64,000 nt of DNA from positions 18,738,064-18,802,063 of the forward strand of contig OX637397.1 of assembly GCA_951799425.1 (NCBI GenBank), in the 5' to 3' direction. The notes under the pieces were generated by a model. That model had not been told where the DNA came from and searched no databases. It was given only the letters and a program-made list of their open reading frames with translations. This DNA is from Ilex aquifolium. Taxonomy: Eukaryota; Streptophyta; Magnoliopsida; Aquifoliales; Aquifoliaceae. Positions 11,212 through 21,000 of this stretch are shown here, one piece after another; the stretch's first letter is position 1; each line of letters starts with the position of its first letter. A program made the position numbers and the translations under genes.

Positions 11212-11935
11212 CTTAGCGACTCTCACAAGATTCGCTAGAAAGCTTGGCCTATCTTTGCCTCTGCTCTCATGCAGGCAGCCTGTATCTCTAACTTAGCGCC
11301 TCTCTCGCGAATCGCCAAAAGCTTGGTCTATCTCTGCTCTACTCTCAAGCAGACAGCCTATATCTTCAACTTAGCAGCTCTCATGAGAGTCGCCAAAATT
11401 TTGGCTTATCTCTGCCTCTACTCTCACGCAGGCATATATCTTCAGCTTAGCGACTCTCTCGAGAGTCGCCAAAAACTTGGCCTATCTTTGCTCTGCTCTC
11501 AAGCAAGCAACCTATATCTCCAGCATAGCGGCTCGCACGAGAGTCGCCAAAGGCTAGGCCTATCTCTGCCTCTACTCTCACGCATACATCTTATATTTCC
11601 AGCTTAGCGGCTCTCATGAGAGTCGCTAAAAACTTGGCCTATCTCTGCTTTGCTCTCACGCAGGTAGCCTATATCTCCAGCTTAGTGGCTCTCATGAGAG
11701 TCACCAAAAGCTTGGCCTATCTCTGTTCTGCTCTCAAACAAGTAGTCTATGTCTCCAACTTAGCGGCTCTCATGAGAGTCGTCAAAAACTTGGTCTATCT
11801 CTGCTTCGCTCTCAAGCAAGCAGTCTACGTCACCAGTTTACCGATTCTCTCGCGAGACACCAAAAGCTTGGCCTTTCTCTCCTCTACTCTCAATTAGGCA
11901 GCCTATGTCTCCAGCTTAGCGGCTCTCACAAGAGT
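11212..11935. repeat. About 78-bp tandem repeat, about 9 copies
   Basis: Each unit contains TTAGCGGCTCTCATGAGAGT, CGCCAAAAGCTTGGCCTATC and TCTGCTCTGCTCTCA(A/C)GCAG. Copies of AGCTTGG-like blocks fall at 11241, 11320, 11398 and 11475, giving periods of 77-79. Two plus-strand frames (11269-11607 and 11616-11897) stay open through several copies, as expected for a period near a multiple of three. Confidence 0.9.
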
Positions 11936-12876
11936 CCCCACAAGTTCAGCTCAGCCTGTGCTTATACGCAAATAGCCTCGTTCTCTAGAAGCTCGGCCTC
12001 GAAAGCTGTTGCTCTCTCATAAGCCAACCTCAACTGTAGCCTGGTGCCCAGGTCTCTCTTCCACCAAAGCTCTTGACACCTCGTTGAGTTTGAGAGTCCT
12101 CAAAAGTACGAAAAAGTCGCAACCATCTGCAAATTTTCGAAGCCAGAATGTCTGCGTGACCGTGCATATAGAAGAAAGGGTTCCACATAGTAACAGGGTA
12201 CCATAGCAAAATCCTCTATCTCGGTATCGATGATACCCTCAGGACCCCGAGAGCTGACATCCAAGGGTGTCACAAACCTCTAAAGCCTCTTCTTAGCCAA
12301 AATTCACATCCTATAACAGGGACACCAGGCCATTGCTAGAAGCAGGATAATTATGTTAAGCGTTGGGGGCATCAAACCCCGTCTTCCGAGAAACTGCAGG
12401 ACCGTCAGACCTCAGCTGGGAAGCACTGGGGGCATCAGATCTCACCCCTTCTAAGAGGAGGGAAAATCACCATCCTAGTGACGTAGAGATCCTTCGTTGT
12501 TAATCCATGAACCACGTGATCACCTGTGAAAGAGAGAATTTTCATAAACCAAAGACATCATCAATTTGCCTGGGTCCTCCATGGTGTCGCTCGTGGCACT
12601 GCCCAGCCTTATGCCTTCTCTGGTGTAGCCCAGGTTCATACCCATGGCGCCACTCGCCAAAGCATCTCCATCTCCACGCGTTGAAGCGTCCATTCTGCTC
12701 TTCATCCTCTCTCTAACAATGACGTTACCAAATAGAGAAATAAGCTTAAAAATGCCATGGATGGAAAGCTGAAGAAGCCACCATATGGAACAAGGTATTT
12801 GTTCTACCTAAAGGAAGGAGCTCACTCGTGCCCTCAACCCCCAATCACTACTAGGACTTGGGGCATGGAGGGAAAA
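11936..12876 (+). other. Interior of the Tat-like element, 3' part, with polypurine tract
   Basis: No recognisable protein. It includes TGGGGGCATCA(A/G)A phrases at 12363 and 12424, and ends in the purine-rich GGCATGGAGGGAAAA immediately before the 3' LTR. The same ending (GCATGGAGGACAAA) precedes the LTR of the related copy at 61336. Confidence 0.6.
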
Positions 12877-13482
12877 TGAAGAGCACAGATTTAACTGAGC
12901 CAGACCCAATTAATGAGCTAGGCCAAGCCCAATTAATGAGCTAGGCCCAAATCAGCTACAAGGCGGGTCAAACCCAATTCATGGATTCGGCCCAGTCCAG
13001 AGTTCAAGGAGTCCAGAAGGATTAGAGCACGTGTGAAACAATTGTCGGGATACTCACTCTCGAAGATCAAGATAATCTTTAATTGTACTTACCTTTTGTA
13101 GTTCCCCGAAGATCTAGTACCTTCACCCTCACATCACCGCCTCAACTACGACTTTGTGCCTATAAATTGTAAGTTCTCTCTACATGAGAGGACACCTCTC
13201 TACACACCCCACACATAGCTTTTCTCTCTCCTAACTATTGTATTCCTCCTGAGGCTAACCATTTTTCTCTCTGTCTCTCGTTCACCTTACTTAATCAATA
13301 AAAGGTCCCACGGCCACCGTTGCCGTTTTCTAGAGTGTAGTAGGTCACACGGACCGAACCATTATAGATTTGCGTGTTGACTCGATATTTATATTATTGT
13401 TATTGATTGCTATATTAATTGTTCATTAATTACACTTTATCACACACTCGACTGTTAATCTTGCATAAGACTATTTTGTGCA
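12877..13482 (+). repeat. 3' LTR of the Tat-like element
   Basis: Starts TGAAGAGCACAGATTTAAC and ends CTATTTTGTGCA. Near-identical to 8673-9251, apart from one internal duplication and scattered, mostly transition-type, changes. TG...CA ends are intact here. Confidence 0.9.
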
Positions 13483-13497
13483 TATTATATTGGAATT

Positions 13498-13660
13498 GAA
13501 TATTTTCTCCTCGAGATCCAATACTCTTGGAATGTGCAACTCGTATACGACTTATTGTAGAGATACAATACTTCTCCGAGATCCAATATTCACAGCTTAC
13601 TGTAGTGATAAAATACAACTCGTAGGAGAAAGATCCAATATTTATGGAGCAAGGCGAAAC
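13498..13660. repeat. Degenerate tandem repeat GAGATCCAATATTC, locus 1
   Basis: Three diverged units of CGAGATCCAATA(T/C)TC followed by GGAATGTGCAACTCGTAT and TAGAGATACAATACTT. A related array occurs at 17568-17730. Confidence 0.7.
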
Positions 13661-14048
13661 ACATCGATGTTGATTTGGATTTTTTAGAATCCATCGCCAG
13701 AATCTTTGGAAAGTTTTACTTCGGCTTCATTGCGTCATCTTCTATAGTAAGAATTCCAACTATTTTCACTTTTTTTTTTTCTTAAAAAATCCTAAAATAA
13801 AAAATAGAATGCCCTAATTTAAGTTTGAAATTAATTTTTTTTTTTATAATTCATGGAAAACGAATGTATTTAATATTCTGATGTAAATTTTCAGAAGTTT
13901 CATGAACTTTATGTATAATGTTACAGTATGGTGTCTTTCTATTGTGTATTTGAAATTTCAAGTTTTTGAGAAATTTTTTTGATTCATTATTAGAAATTGT
14001 TGTAAAAAATATATCTACTAATTTTCAAATTGAATATATTGTGATTAT
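13661..14048. other. AT-rich intergenic DNA
   Basis: Nothing recognised. Confidence 0.6.
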
Positions 14049-14460
14049 GACTGATGTCATTCTATGGTGTCACTCTATTATACGACCATTGGTTAGGATC
14101 TTTACTCAACAACAGACAACAGCTGACATGTGACCATAGAGAGACGCCTTAGAAAATCTCAACTAGTGATCCTATTACCATATAATGATCATGTGACCAT
14201 TGCTTCTCCAAAACAAAAATGTAAAAATAAAAAAATTACTCATGACCATAGAGTGACACTTAGACAATCAAATATCATGACTTGAGCATCACAAACTATA
14301 TCAAAAATAGATTGTATCCATGTAAATAAACCATGGATTGATTGCCTACATTAGGACATTGATAATTAGAAACTTAATTAAAAATTGCAATAGAGTGACA
14401 ACATACAGTGAATACTTAAACTATTGTCTTGCCCACAACAAAATACATTAAAAAAATAAA
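14049..14460. repeat. Left copy of a segment duplicated at 15457-15740
   Basis: CTATGGTGTCACTCTATTAT then ACGACC, CAACA...CAACAG and TGACCATAGAGAGACGCC recur at 15471-15553, and ATAGAGTGACAAC...TACTT recurs at 15677. The two copies flank a Mutator-like element, so the element landed between or inside an older tandem pair. Confidence 0.7.
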
Positions 14461-14467
14461 TAAATAA

Positions 14468-15442
14468 GGGCAAATTACATTGACACCCCTATAAATTGGT
14501 CTAATAACAAAGACACCCCATCACTTTTCTAAAATTACACTAACACCCTTTACTGTTTACCTACCCATTTTACAAAGAACCCTTATGGTTAACATCATTA
14601 TTTGGCAATTTCAAAAAAAGTGATTACATTATCAACTTATTACACTTTAATACCCATATTACATCTGAACAAAATTAGGCTAACTTGTTTATTTTCGTGT
14701 TGTATTCGTGTTTTTTTTTATAACATGAAACTTCTCTAAGGCAGGGCCACTTTGGACCCATCCTTGCGAAAGTAAATTCAGGATACCAACAATCACCCGC
14801 AAACCACAGGTATCGGTTAAGTCTTGAGAGACACTTGCGAGTGTCGACCTCCTCACGTCTGGGTCTACGGTTCGTCTAGGTTCAACTCCACACCACTGGG
14901 TTACCTGTGCAGATGTGTTCGTATTCGTGTTGACCCTTTGAATAAAAAAATTTAACGCTAAGAAGTCTAAGATTCTATCATCACTTAATTGAATCTATGC
15001 TCATACTTTTTTTATAAACGAAAATTAACTTAATAAACATAACAATAATAATGAGTAAAAACATCTTTTTTATACAATAATTATGTCAGTGCTTAATAAA
15101 CAACAATAAATAATGAATATTTTATTTTTATCATACCAGTTAAACATGTTGATCGTGTCAGTTTCGTGTTGTTTGCGTTAACATACAAACGAGAAGATAT
15201 AGGAAGTTTGATACGATTAAATAAACAAGTCGATCGTGTCAATTTCTGATTTGGCTGTTGAACCCAAAAATGACCCATTTATTAGTATTTATATATATGA
15301 TAGGATGATAAGTAAAAACTGATGTATGGTAAGAGTAATTATGAAAAATCGCATTTTTTGTTATATTTGTTAAGGGACAAGATCTGATAGGGGTGTCTCT
15401 GTAATTAGACCAATCTACAAGAAGTGTCAATGCAATTTATCC
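14468..15442. mobile_element. Mutator-like element with about 55-bp inverted ends
   Basis: The left end (14468-14522: GGGCAAATTACATTGACACC, TTGGTCTAATAACAAAGACA) is complementary to the right end (15388-15442: GTCTCTGTAATTAGACCAA, TGTCAATGCAATTTATCC). Flanks read AATAAATAA on the left and AAAAAATAA on the right, compatible with a 9-bp target duplication with one mismatch. No transposase; non-autonomous. It contains a nested SINE. Confidence 0.8.
14713..14920 (-). mobile_element. tRNA-derived SINE nested in the Mutator-like element
   Basis: Flanked by a perfect 11-bp duplication GTATTCGTGTT (14702-14712 and 14921-14931). A T-run at the left end is the poly-A tail of a minus-strand insertion. 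On the minus strand the head reads GGTAACCCAGTGGTGTGG, resembling an RNA polymerase III A box. AGGTCGACACTC about 45 bases later resembles a B box. About 208 bp long. Confidence 0.75.
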
Positions 15443-15456
15443 AAAAAATAATAATG

Positions 15457-15740
15457 ACTGCCTTCACTCTATGGTGCCACTCTATTATACGACCTAGATT
15501 AGTCACTTCATTCTACAATAGGCAACAGTGAACTTATGACCATAGATAGACACCATAGAGAAACAACCAAATTCTATTTCTTTTTTAATACGTAATATAC
15601 CAAAATCAAACTTGTGTCCAAACTTGTCACACCTCACAGTGACTGTCTTCAACCCTTGACTTGTATCTATAGAGTGATACCATAGAGTGACAACTTAAAT
15701 AGTTACTTGACCACTACAAAAATACATAACAAATTACTTT
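15457..15740. repeat. Right copy of the segment at 14049-14460
   Basis: See the left copy for the shared blocks. This copy carries additional CCATAGAGTGAC-like motifs at 15538, 15671 and 15740. Confidence 0.65.
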
Positions 15741-16443
15741 CATAGAGTGACTATTAATTTCTTGGCTTGTTCACTACAAACTACAAATGAACATTGCACT
15801 ATTTTTTTATGACACAACATTATATTATTTTTTTTGTGTGATTTGTGTGGATTCAATATTATACAAATAATCATATTAACTAAATAATCTAGGGTCAACT
15901 GTGGTCACTTTGTTTGCTACATAATGAGGAAGATTGCACTTGGTGAAGACATAAAAGAAAAGTTGGCAGCAATACAAGTCAAAAAAATTTCGAACAAAAA
16001 TGATAAGAATGTTCCTGAACCATCACAAGGCTTGGGCTGAAGACGATATCAACGAACGGAAAAAATTAAATACAAAATATGAATACAGTTGATTTAGAAT
16101 TTATTGCATATATTCGAACTTTGTATTAAAATTTTTTGAAATGCAATTTAAGGTATTGTTTGTGGGTTTGAACTACAAATTAATTTTGAAACAGTTGTAA
16201 CTCTTTGGTGTGACTCTAAGTAATCACACCAAGTATCAAATTTATGAATTCAATGAATTTTATTTTATTTTTATGATTGTATTAGTTCTAATGTTACTAA
16301 TTGAAGTCATTATTTGTTGTCACTCTTTGGTATCTCTCATTGATGTCACTGTCACGTTCATTTTGGACTGTGTTGTTTATGGTGTAAAAAAAATTACCAT
16401 AGTTTCTTGATTAAGCATTGTTGAGACAAAGAAGTGTATAGCC
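15741..16443. other. AT-rich intergenic DNA with scattered TGACTCT motifs
   Basis: No gene supported. Phrases CTCTTTGGTGTGACTCT (16201) and CACTCTTTGGTATCTCTC (16320) look like diverged versions of the motif enriched at 14-15.7 kb. A short frame at 16210-16410 has no recognisable product. Confidence 0.55.
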
Positions 16444-16547
16444 AATGCCACCTTCTGTACTTATTCAATAGAGAGAAAATAAGGGGGAGAGAGAGAGAGA
16501 AAAAAAATAGGAAGAGAGAGTAACGGTGGAGAGAGACAGAGAGAGAA

Positions 16548-16894
16548 TAGGAGAGAAACGAGTTTGAGATAGAAAATAGGGAGAGGGAGTGAGAGATAAT
16601 AATGGAATATTAATTTCATTTAAAATTTTAAATTTTAAACTGTATATAAAGTCCAAGGAATATTGAAGGTCTCAAATCTAATATTTAGATATTTGAAAAC
16701 ATATGAATTAAGAAAAGAGACAGAGAATAGGGGGAGAGAGAACGAGTTTGAGAGAGAAATTAGGAAGATAAATTGATGTAATAATGAAATATTAAATTTG
16801 GTTTAAATTTTTAAATTTTAAATTGTAGATAAAGTCAAAGGAATATTGAAAGTATCAAATCTAATGTTTAGATTTTTTTAAAACATATAAATTA

Positions 16895-16930
<36 letters not shown>
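16548..16930. repeat. GA-rich tandem duplication, about 185 bp period
   Basis: Unit 1 (16548-16732) and unit 2 (16733-16919) share CGAGTTTGAGA(T/G)AGAAA, TTTAAATTTTAAA(C/T)TGTA, AAGGAATATTGAA(G/A)GT and TCAAATCTAAT(A/G)TTTAGAT. It ends in an uninterrupted (GA)n run at 16899-16930. Confidence 0.85.
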
Positions 16931-16935
<5 letters not shown>

Positions 16936-17560
16936 TAACCGTTGAGAGACTAAGGGTCCATTTGGTTAGGAAGAAAAAAAATGATGAAAAGTAAAAATGA
17001 TAGAAAGTGAAGTGAAGGAAAAGAAAATGATAGAAAATATATTTTCATGCATGTTTTTGATTAGAATGAAAAATTTATAGGAATTTTTTTTTAAAAAAAA
17101 TTTATTTTATTGTTTGAAAGAAAGTAAAGTTATAAGAAATTTTTTATAATTGTCTAAATTACCCTTAATTATATTAATTGGTCTAAAAAAGAAAAAAAAT
17201 ATGTAATTACAATTGAACGTTAATTTTTTTTTAAAAAGTGGCTCAAAATCTAATTCTAAGACAATAACCAACACAAAAGTCTTTGGGCCAAATTATATGA
17301 TTAATCAAATTCATACAAATTTTTTTAAAAATTAATAACTAATAAAATATTTTAAGAAAAATAAGGATAAAATGAGAAGTTAGCTATAGATCACAATTTT
17401 CTTGTATTTTCTTGTGTTTTTTACAAGAAAAAAAATTGGTTATTTGTGAGAAAATTCAAGTATGAAAGAAAATTATTTGAGAACCCTAAACAGTTGCATA
17501 AGTGGCCATTCTATTGGGCTGGCCCTGGTAACACCACATGGCTGTGATATTGTAGCATCA
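16931..17560. other. AT-rich sequence, possible class II terminus at 16951
   Basis: AGGGTCCATTTGGTTAGG at 16952 resembles one end of a hAT- or Harbinger-type element. No matching opposite end was found. No gene. Confidence 0.4.
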
Positions 17561-17567
17561 CTAGTAT

Positions 17568-17730
17568 AAATATTTTTTCCTTGAGATCCAATATTCATGG
17601 AATGCGCAACTCACTTATTGAAGAGATAAAATACTACCTCGAGATCCAATATTCATAGAATGCGCAACTCCTATCACAACTTACTATAGAGACAAAATAC
17701 TACCCAGAGATCCAATATTCACGGCTTAAT
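17568..17730. repeat. Degenerate tandem repeat GAGATCCAATATTC, locus 2
   Basis: Units starting GAGATCCAATATTCATGGAA, GAGATCCAATATTCATAGAA and GAGATCCAATATTCACGG, 58-68 bp apart, with ATGCGCAACTC and GA(T/C)AAAATACTACC between them. Related to 13498-13660, about 4 kb away. Confidence 0.75.
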
Positions 17731-17775
17731 AACTTGCATTTAGTGCTTTTAATATCAAAGTCTTGGAAACTAACG

Positions 17776-17985
17776 TGAAAGAGGTACGCATGTGAGGTAT
17801 ATACTAACGTGATATTCACGATATATATATCACGTGAAAGGTATATGCTATCATGCACACAAAAAATCCAAAATACAAACACGTGATAAAGAGGTACGCA
17901 TGCGAGGATTCGGAATATGGAAACTAACAAATCAATTGGTGAGCTGTACTACTAGATCAAAGCCCAGGTGGTATAAAATAACACC
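17776..17985 (+). promoter_or_regulatory. Promoter of the CYP72A gene: two G-boxes and a TATA box
   Basis: TATAAAATA at 17972-17980 lies 86 bp before the chosen ATG, which puts the probable start of transcription near 18005. Two perfect G-box cores CACGTG lie at 17831-17836 and 17880-17885. The first sits in an inverted repeat (CGTGATAT...ATATCACG). AAGAGGTACGCATG(T/C)GAGG occurs twice (17778 and 17890), so this block is duplicated. G-boxes are bound by bZIP/bHLH factors in light, ABA or jasmonate responses; which applies here is unknown. A (TG)n run follows at 17992-18007, in the predicted leader. Confidence 0.6.
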
Positions 17986-18065
17986 AAACCTGTGTGTGTG
18001 TGTGTGTTTGTGTATGCATATATATGTGTGGAGGGGGAGGCATGAAAAGCTAACGGTAAATTAAA

Positions 18066-21000
18066 ATGGAAATAATGTTCAGCTCACTTGCTGTTTCCGG
18101 CAGTTATGCTATTGTTCTTGTTCTGCTAATATGCGCATGGAGAGTGTTGAATTGGTTGTGGTTGACCCCAAAGAAGTTAGAAAAACGCCTCCGAGAGCAA
18201 GGTCTCAGGGGAAACTCCTACAGGCTGCTGTTTGGAGACTTCAAAGAGATGTTCACCATGACAAAAGAAGCAAACTCCAAGCCCATTAATCTGTCGGATG
18301 CTGTTATGCCTCGTGTCTTGCCCTTCTTCCATAAATCCATACTGAAATATGGTATGTTTCATAAAATCGACGTAAATCTCATATTATCTGCTACATATTT
18401 ACATTTTGCACGAAGTCTTTCTCATCATATTATAACCATTGTTATACTTTTATAAGTTGATAATTTAATTTCCTGTCTGTAATGATAGATAGATTGATCT
18501 TTGACCTTTTAAAAATCAAACTCTACTATGATATTTATTTTATAACTTATAGGAAAAACTAGTGTATTGCATGAATAATAAAGAGTGATAGGATACATGT
18601 CGATGATAATGTGAGGAGTAGAGGTAGGTTGAAATTAAGTTTGAATGAGTTCAGAAAAGAGAATATATGATAACTTTTAATTTAACAGAACACAAAGTAA
18701 GAACATGATTCAAATAAATGACTCCAAAATAATACAGGACTTTCTCTTTTCTTAAGTCATTGTTTTGGTCTAACAAACACCCTACTGGCTCATGAGTGGC
18801 AGCAAAAAGGCTAGAAAAGTGGCCAATCCCTAAGGGTATGTTTGGATTGTGGGTTAAAGGGGGATAACTCTGATAGGATAGGATAAAAAAGTATAAGAGA
18901 TCCATATTTCTAATGTTTGGTAAATAAAAAATGCATCGAAAATCTCATTCAGATTTTATCTCAATCAGGTTTAAAAAAGTCAACTTTAACTAATTAATTT
19001 ACATAGGTTAAATAAAGAGTAATGCTAGATGGATTTAAAAACTAGACTTGATAATCTCAATCATTGAATAGGTAGTGGGTCACAATAAATGCTGTGATCC
19101 ACAGTGAAATCAATGGTTATAATTATCAAGTCTAGTTTTTAAATCTATTTTTAAGTCCATGTAGCATTGCTCTTAAATAAAACTCAAAGGAGGGGGAGGT
19201 GGGAGGTGGGATTTTTTTTTTTTTGCCAGACACGATAATTAATGCAAATGGCTGAATTTCTCTGTTCTCTCTCTCTCTCCCTCTCTCGTCTCCTCCTCCT
19301 GGTTTTTCACAGATTTGATATTTTTTTTAACAAATCTATTTTGTCAGAGTAAGGCTCTACTGATGAGTCTTGCTATACCTCAAGAAGACCAAGACGTCTT
19401 CTCCAACAAGACAATTAATTTAAATAAAAAATTAACTCGACTAAATCAATTTCCTATTTGGACTAAGATTAATTAACAACTAATAATTAATGAAAACTTG
19501 AGTTAATTCTCAATAGTTGTCGTAACATATGAACATTCGTCTAAATGATATAAAATTACGACATTTTTAAAACTTATAAGTCAAAAAATTCTGTTTGGAA
19601 TTGGTCAAAGATTAATTTATAAACCAAACATGGCGTTGGATTTGATAGGTTAGAGGCAAAACACTCAATGATATCATATTCTATCACCCTTCTCCATGAG
19701 TCTCACAGAAGTGCTTATGTGTTATCCAAACACTGAAAATGATAAGGTATAACCATTAAATCATAACCAGTTCAATGGTAGGTGGGTTTGAATTGAATAG
19801 GAAAATATATTTTTTTAGATCTCCAATCCATTCTAATCCTGCCATCCAAACACACCAAAGGTTACATGAACACATGTGGCCTAACTATGCGGGCTTTGAT
19901 TTCGTGGAAGGCTTCATCGTGCTATTTCTCCCACCGGAACTCCTCACTAAACTTCAAATTTGAAAGAGGTGACAATGTCTGATGTCTAAACCTTTCCACC
20001 ACAGTGTCAAATAAACCTTTACAGGAAGTTGATTTGGTCGATTGGCTTCAGTATCCCCTTCTTATCTCTAGGAGGTTGAGCTTCCATGATTCCCTTAGTC
20101 TTATTCTTATTAAGCTCGGTCGATTGATTGTTGACCAAGAACTTTAAGAATTTCGTTGCACTAACACCAGTCCATAAGAGAAGACACCATTGATGTCCGC
20201 CTAATGAACAGACATGAAGTTCAATAATTCAGACTGGAGGAAAACTAAAATTCGAACAAGTGCGAATTTTGAATTCCAATTGACAGAAATTAAAATTGGG
20301 TTAAGAAATTTCGAACCTAGTTCGTAAAACGAAATTTCTCTAAAAAGATAAGATTGGGTCCACACCTACACCTGACCCAACCCGGCTAGGTCGTGGAGTG
20401 CTCGTGGTCGAACCGAAGCCAATTTAGGTGCTTGCTCTGCTCACAAAATTGTGATGCCCCTTGGGGCCCAACACATAGTGCAAACTTAATATATATGCAC
20501 ATGTAAAATTTTTTGCCCGACTAATTTGAGATTGGTGTCAAATTCCATATTGCCCAACCTCTTATTTTCACATTTAAGTGGGTCACCTGGAGTCTATTTT
20601 CTCATTCATCTCTTATTCAATTTGAACAAGTGAATATGCTACGTTAAAATTCTCCCCACAGAGTAGAACACGAATCCATGAAAATTTACTTGAAACGATG
20701 AGCGAGTCGCACTTTAATTTAGGCTCAAAATCGACCAAAAATCATATTTTATAACTAAAATTCTGCTTTAGTCCAATAATCCTCCACATGAATGGAAAAT
20801 TAATTGTTACTATGCGAATGATAATGCTAACACACTATAAATAGTCTATCTTGAATTTAGCATTTATAAATTATCATATCTCACTTGAATTTTCAAGGTA
20901 TATAAGTCATTAAAAACATAGTTTACCTAAATAAACTCTAGAGGCAATATTAGTTTATCATAAGAATAGGTATGAGAGATTATCTCCTTAGTGCTTCTTT

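Larger units (their letters stand above)
8673..13482 (+). mobile_element. Non-autonomous Ty3/gypsy (Tat-like) LTR retrotransposon
   Basis: Two highly similar LTRs (8673-9251 and 12877-13482) flank a 3.6-kb interior. The sequence after the 5' LTR (9255-9280) reads like a decayed gypsy primer-binding site (CAGTTGAGCGTCG...GAGAAACG; compare the TGGCGCCGTC type). A purine run GGAGGGAAAA directly precedes the 3' LTR as polypurine tract. The interior contains only a partial RNase H and three tandem arrays; reverse transcriptase and integrase are absent, so it would depend on a helper element. The 5' LTR begins AG instead of TG. I saw no matching target duplication (GAGGT before, TATTA after), which may reflect decay or an end lost by recombination. 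A related 5'-truncated copy lies at about 59.77-62.31 kb. Confidence 0.85.

Noticed and set aside
9581..11935. CRISPR-like array
   Set aside because: Units are contiguous with no unique spacers, the copies are diverged, and the context is a plant retroelement. These are minisatellites.
18066..18455. CYP72A first exon read through to a stop at 18455 as a short separate protein
   Set aside because: A canonical donor at 18352 and in-phase continuation at 21685 give the complete family protein; the read-through tail is intronic.
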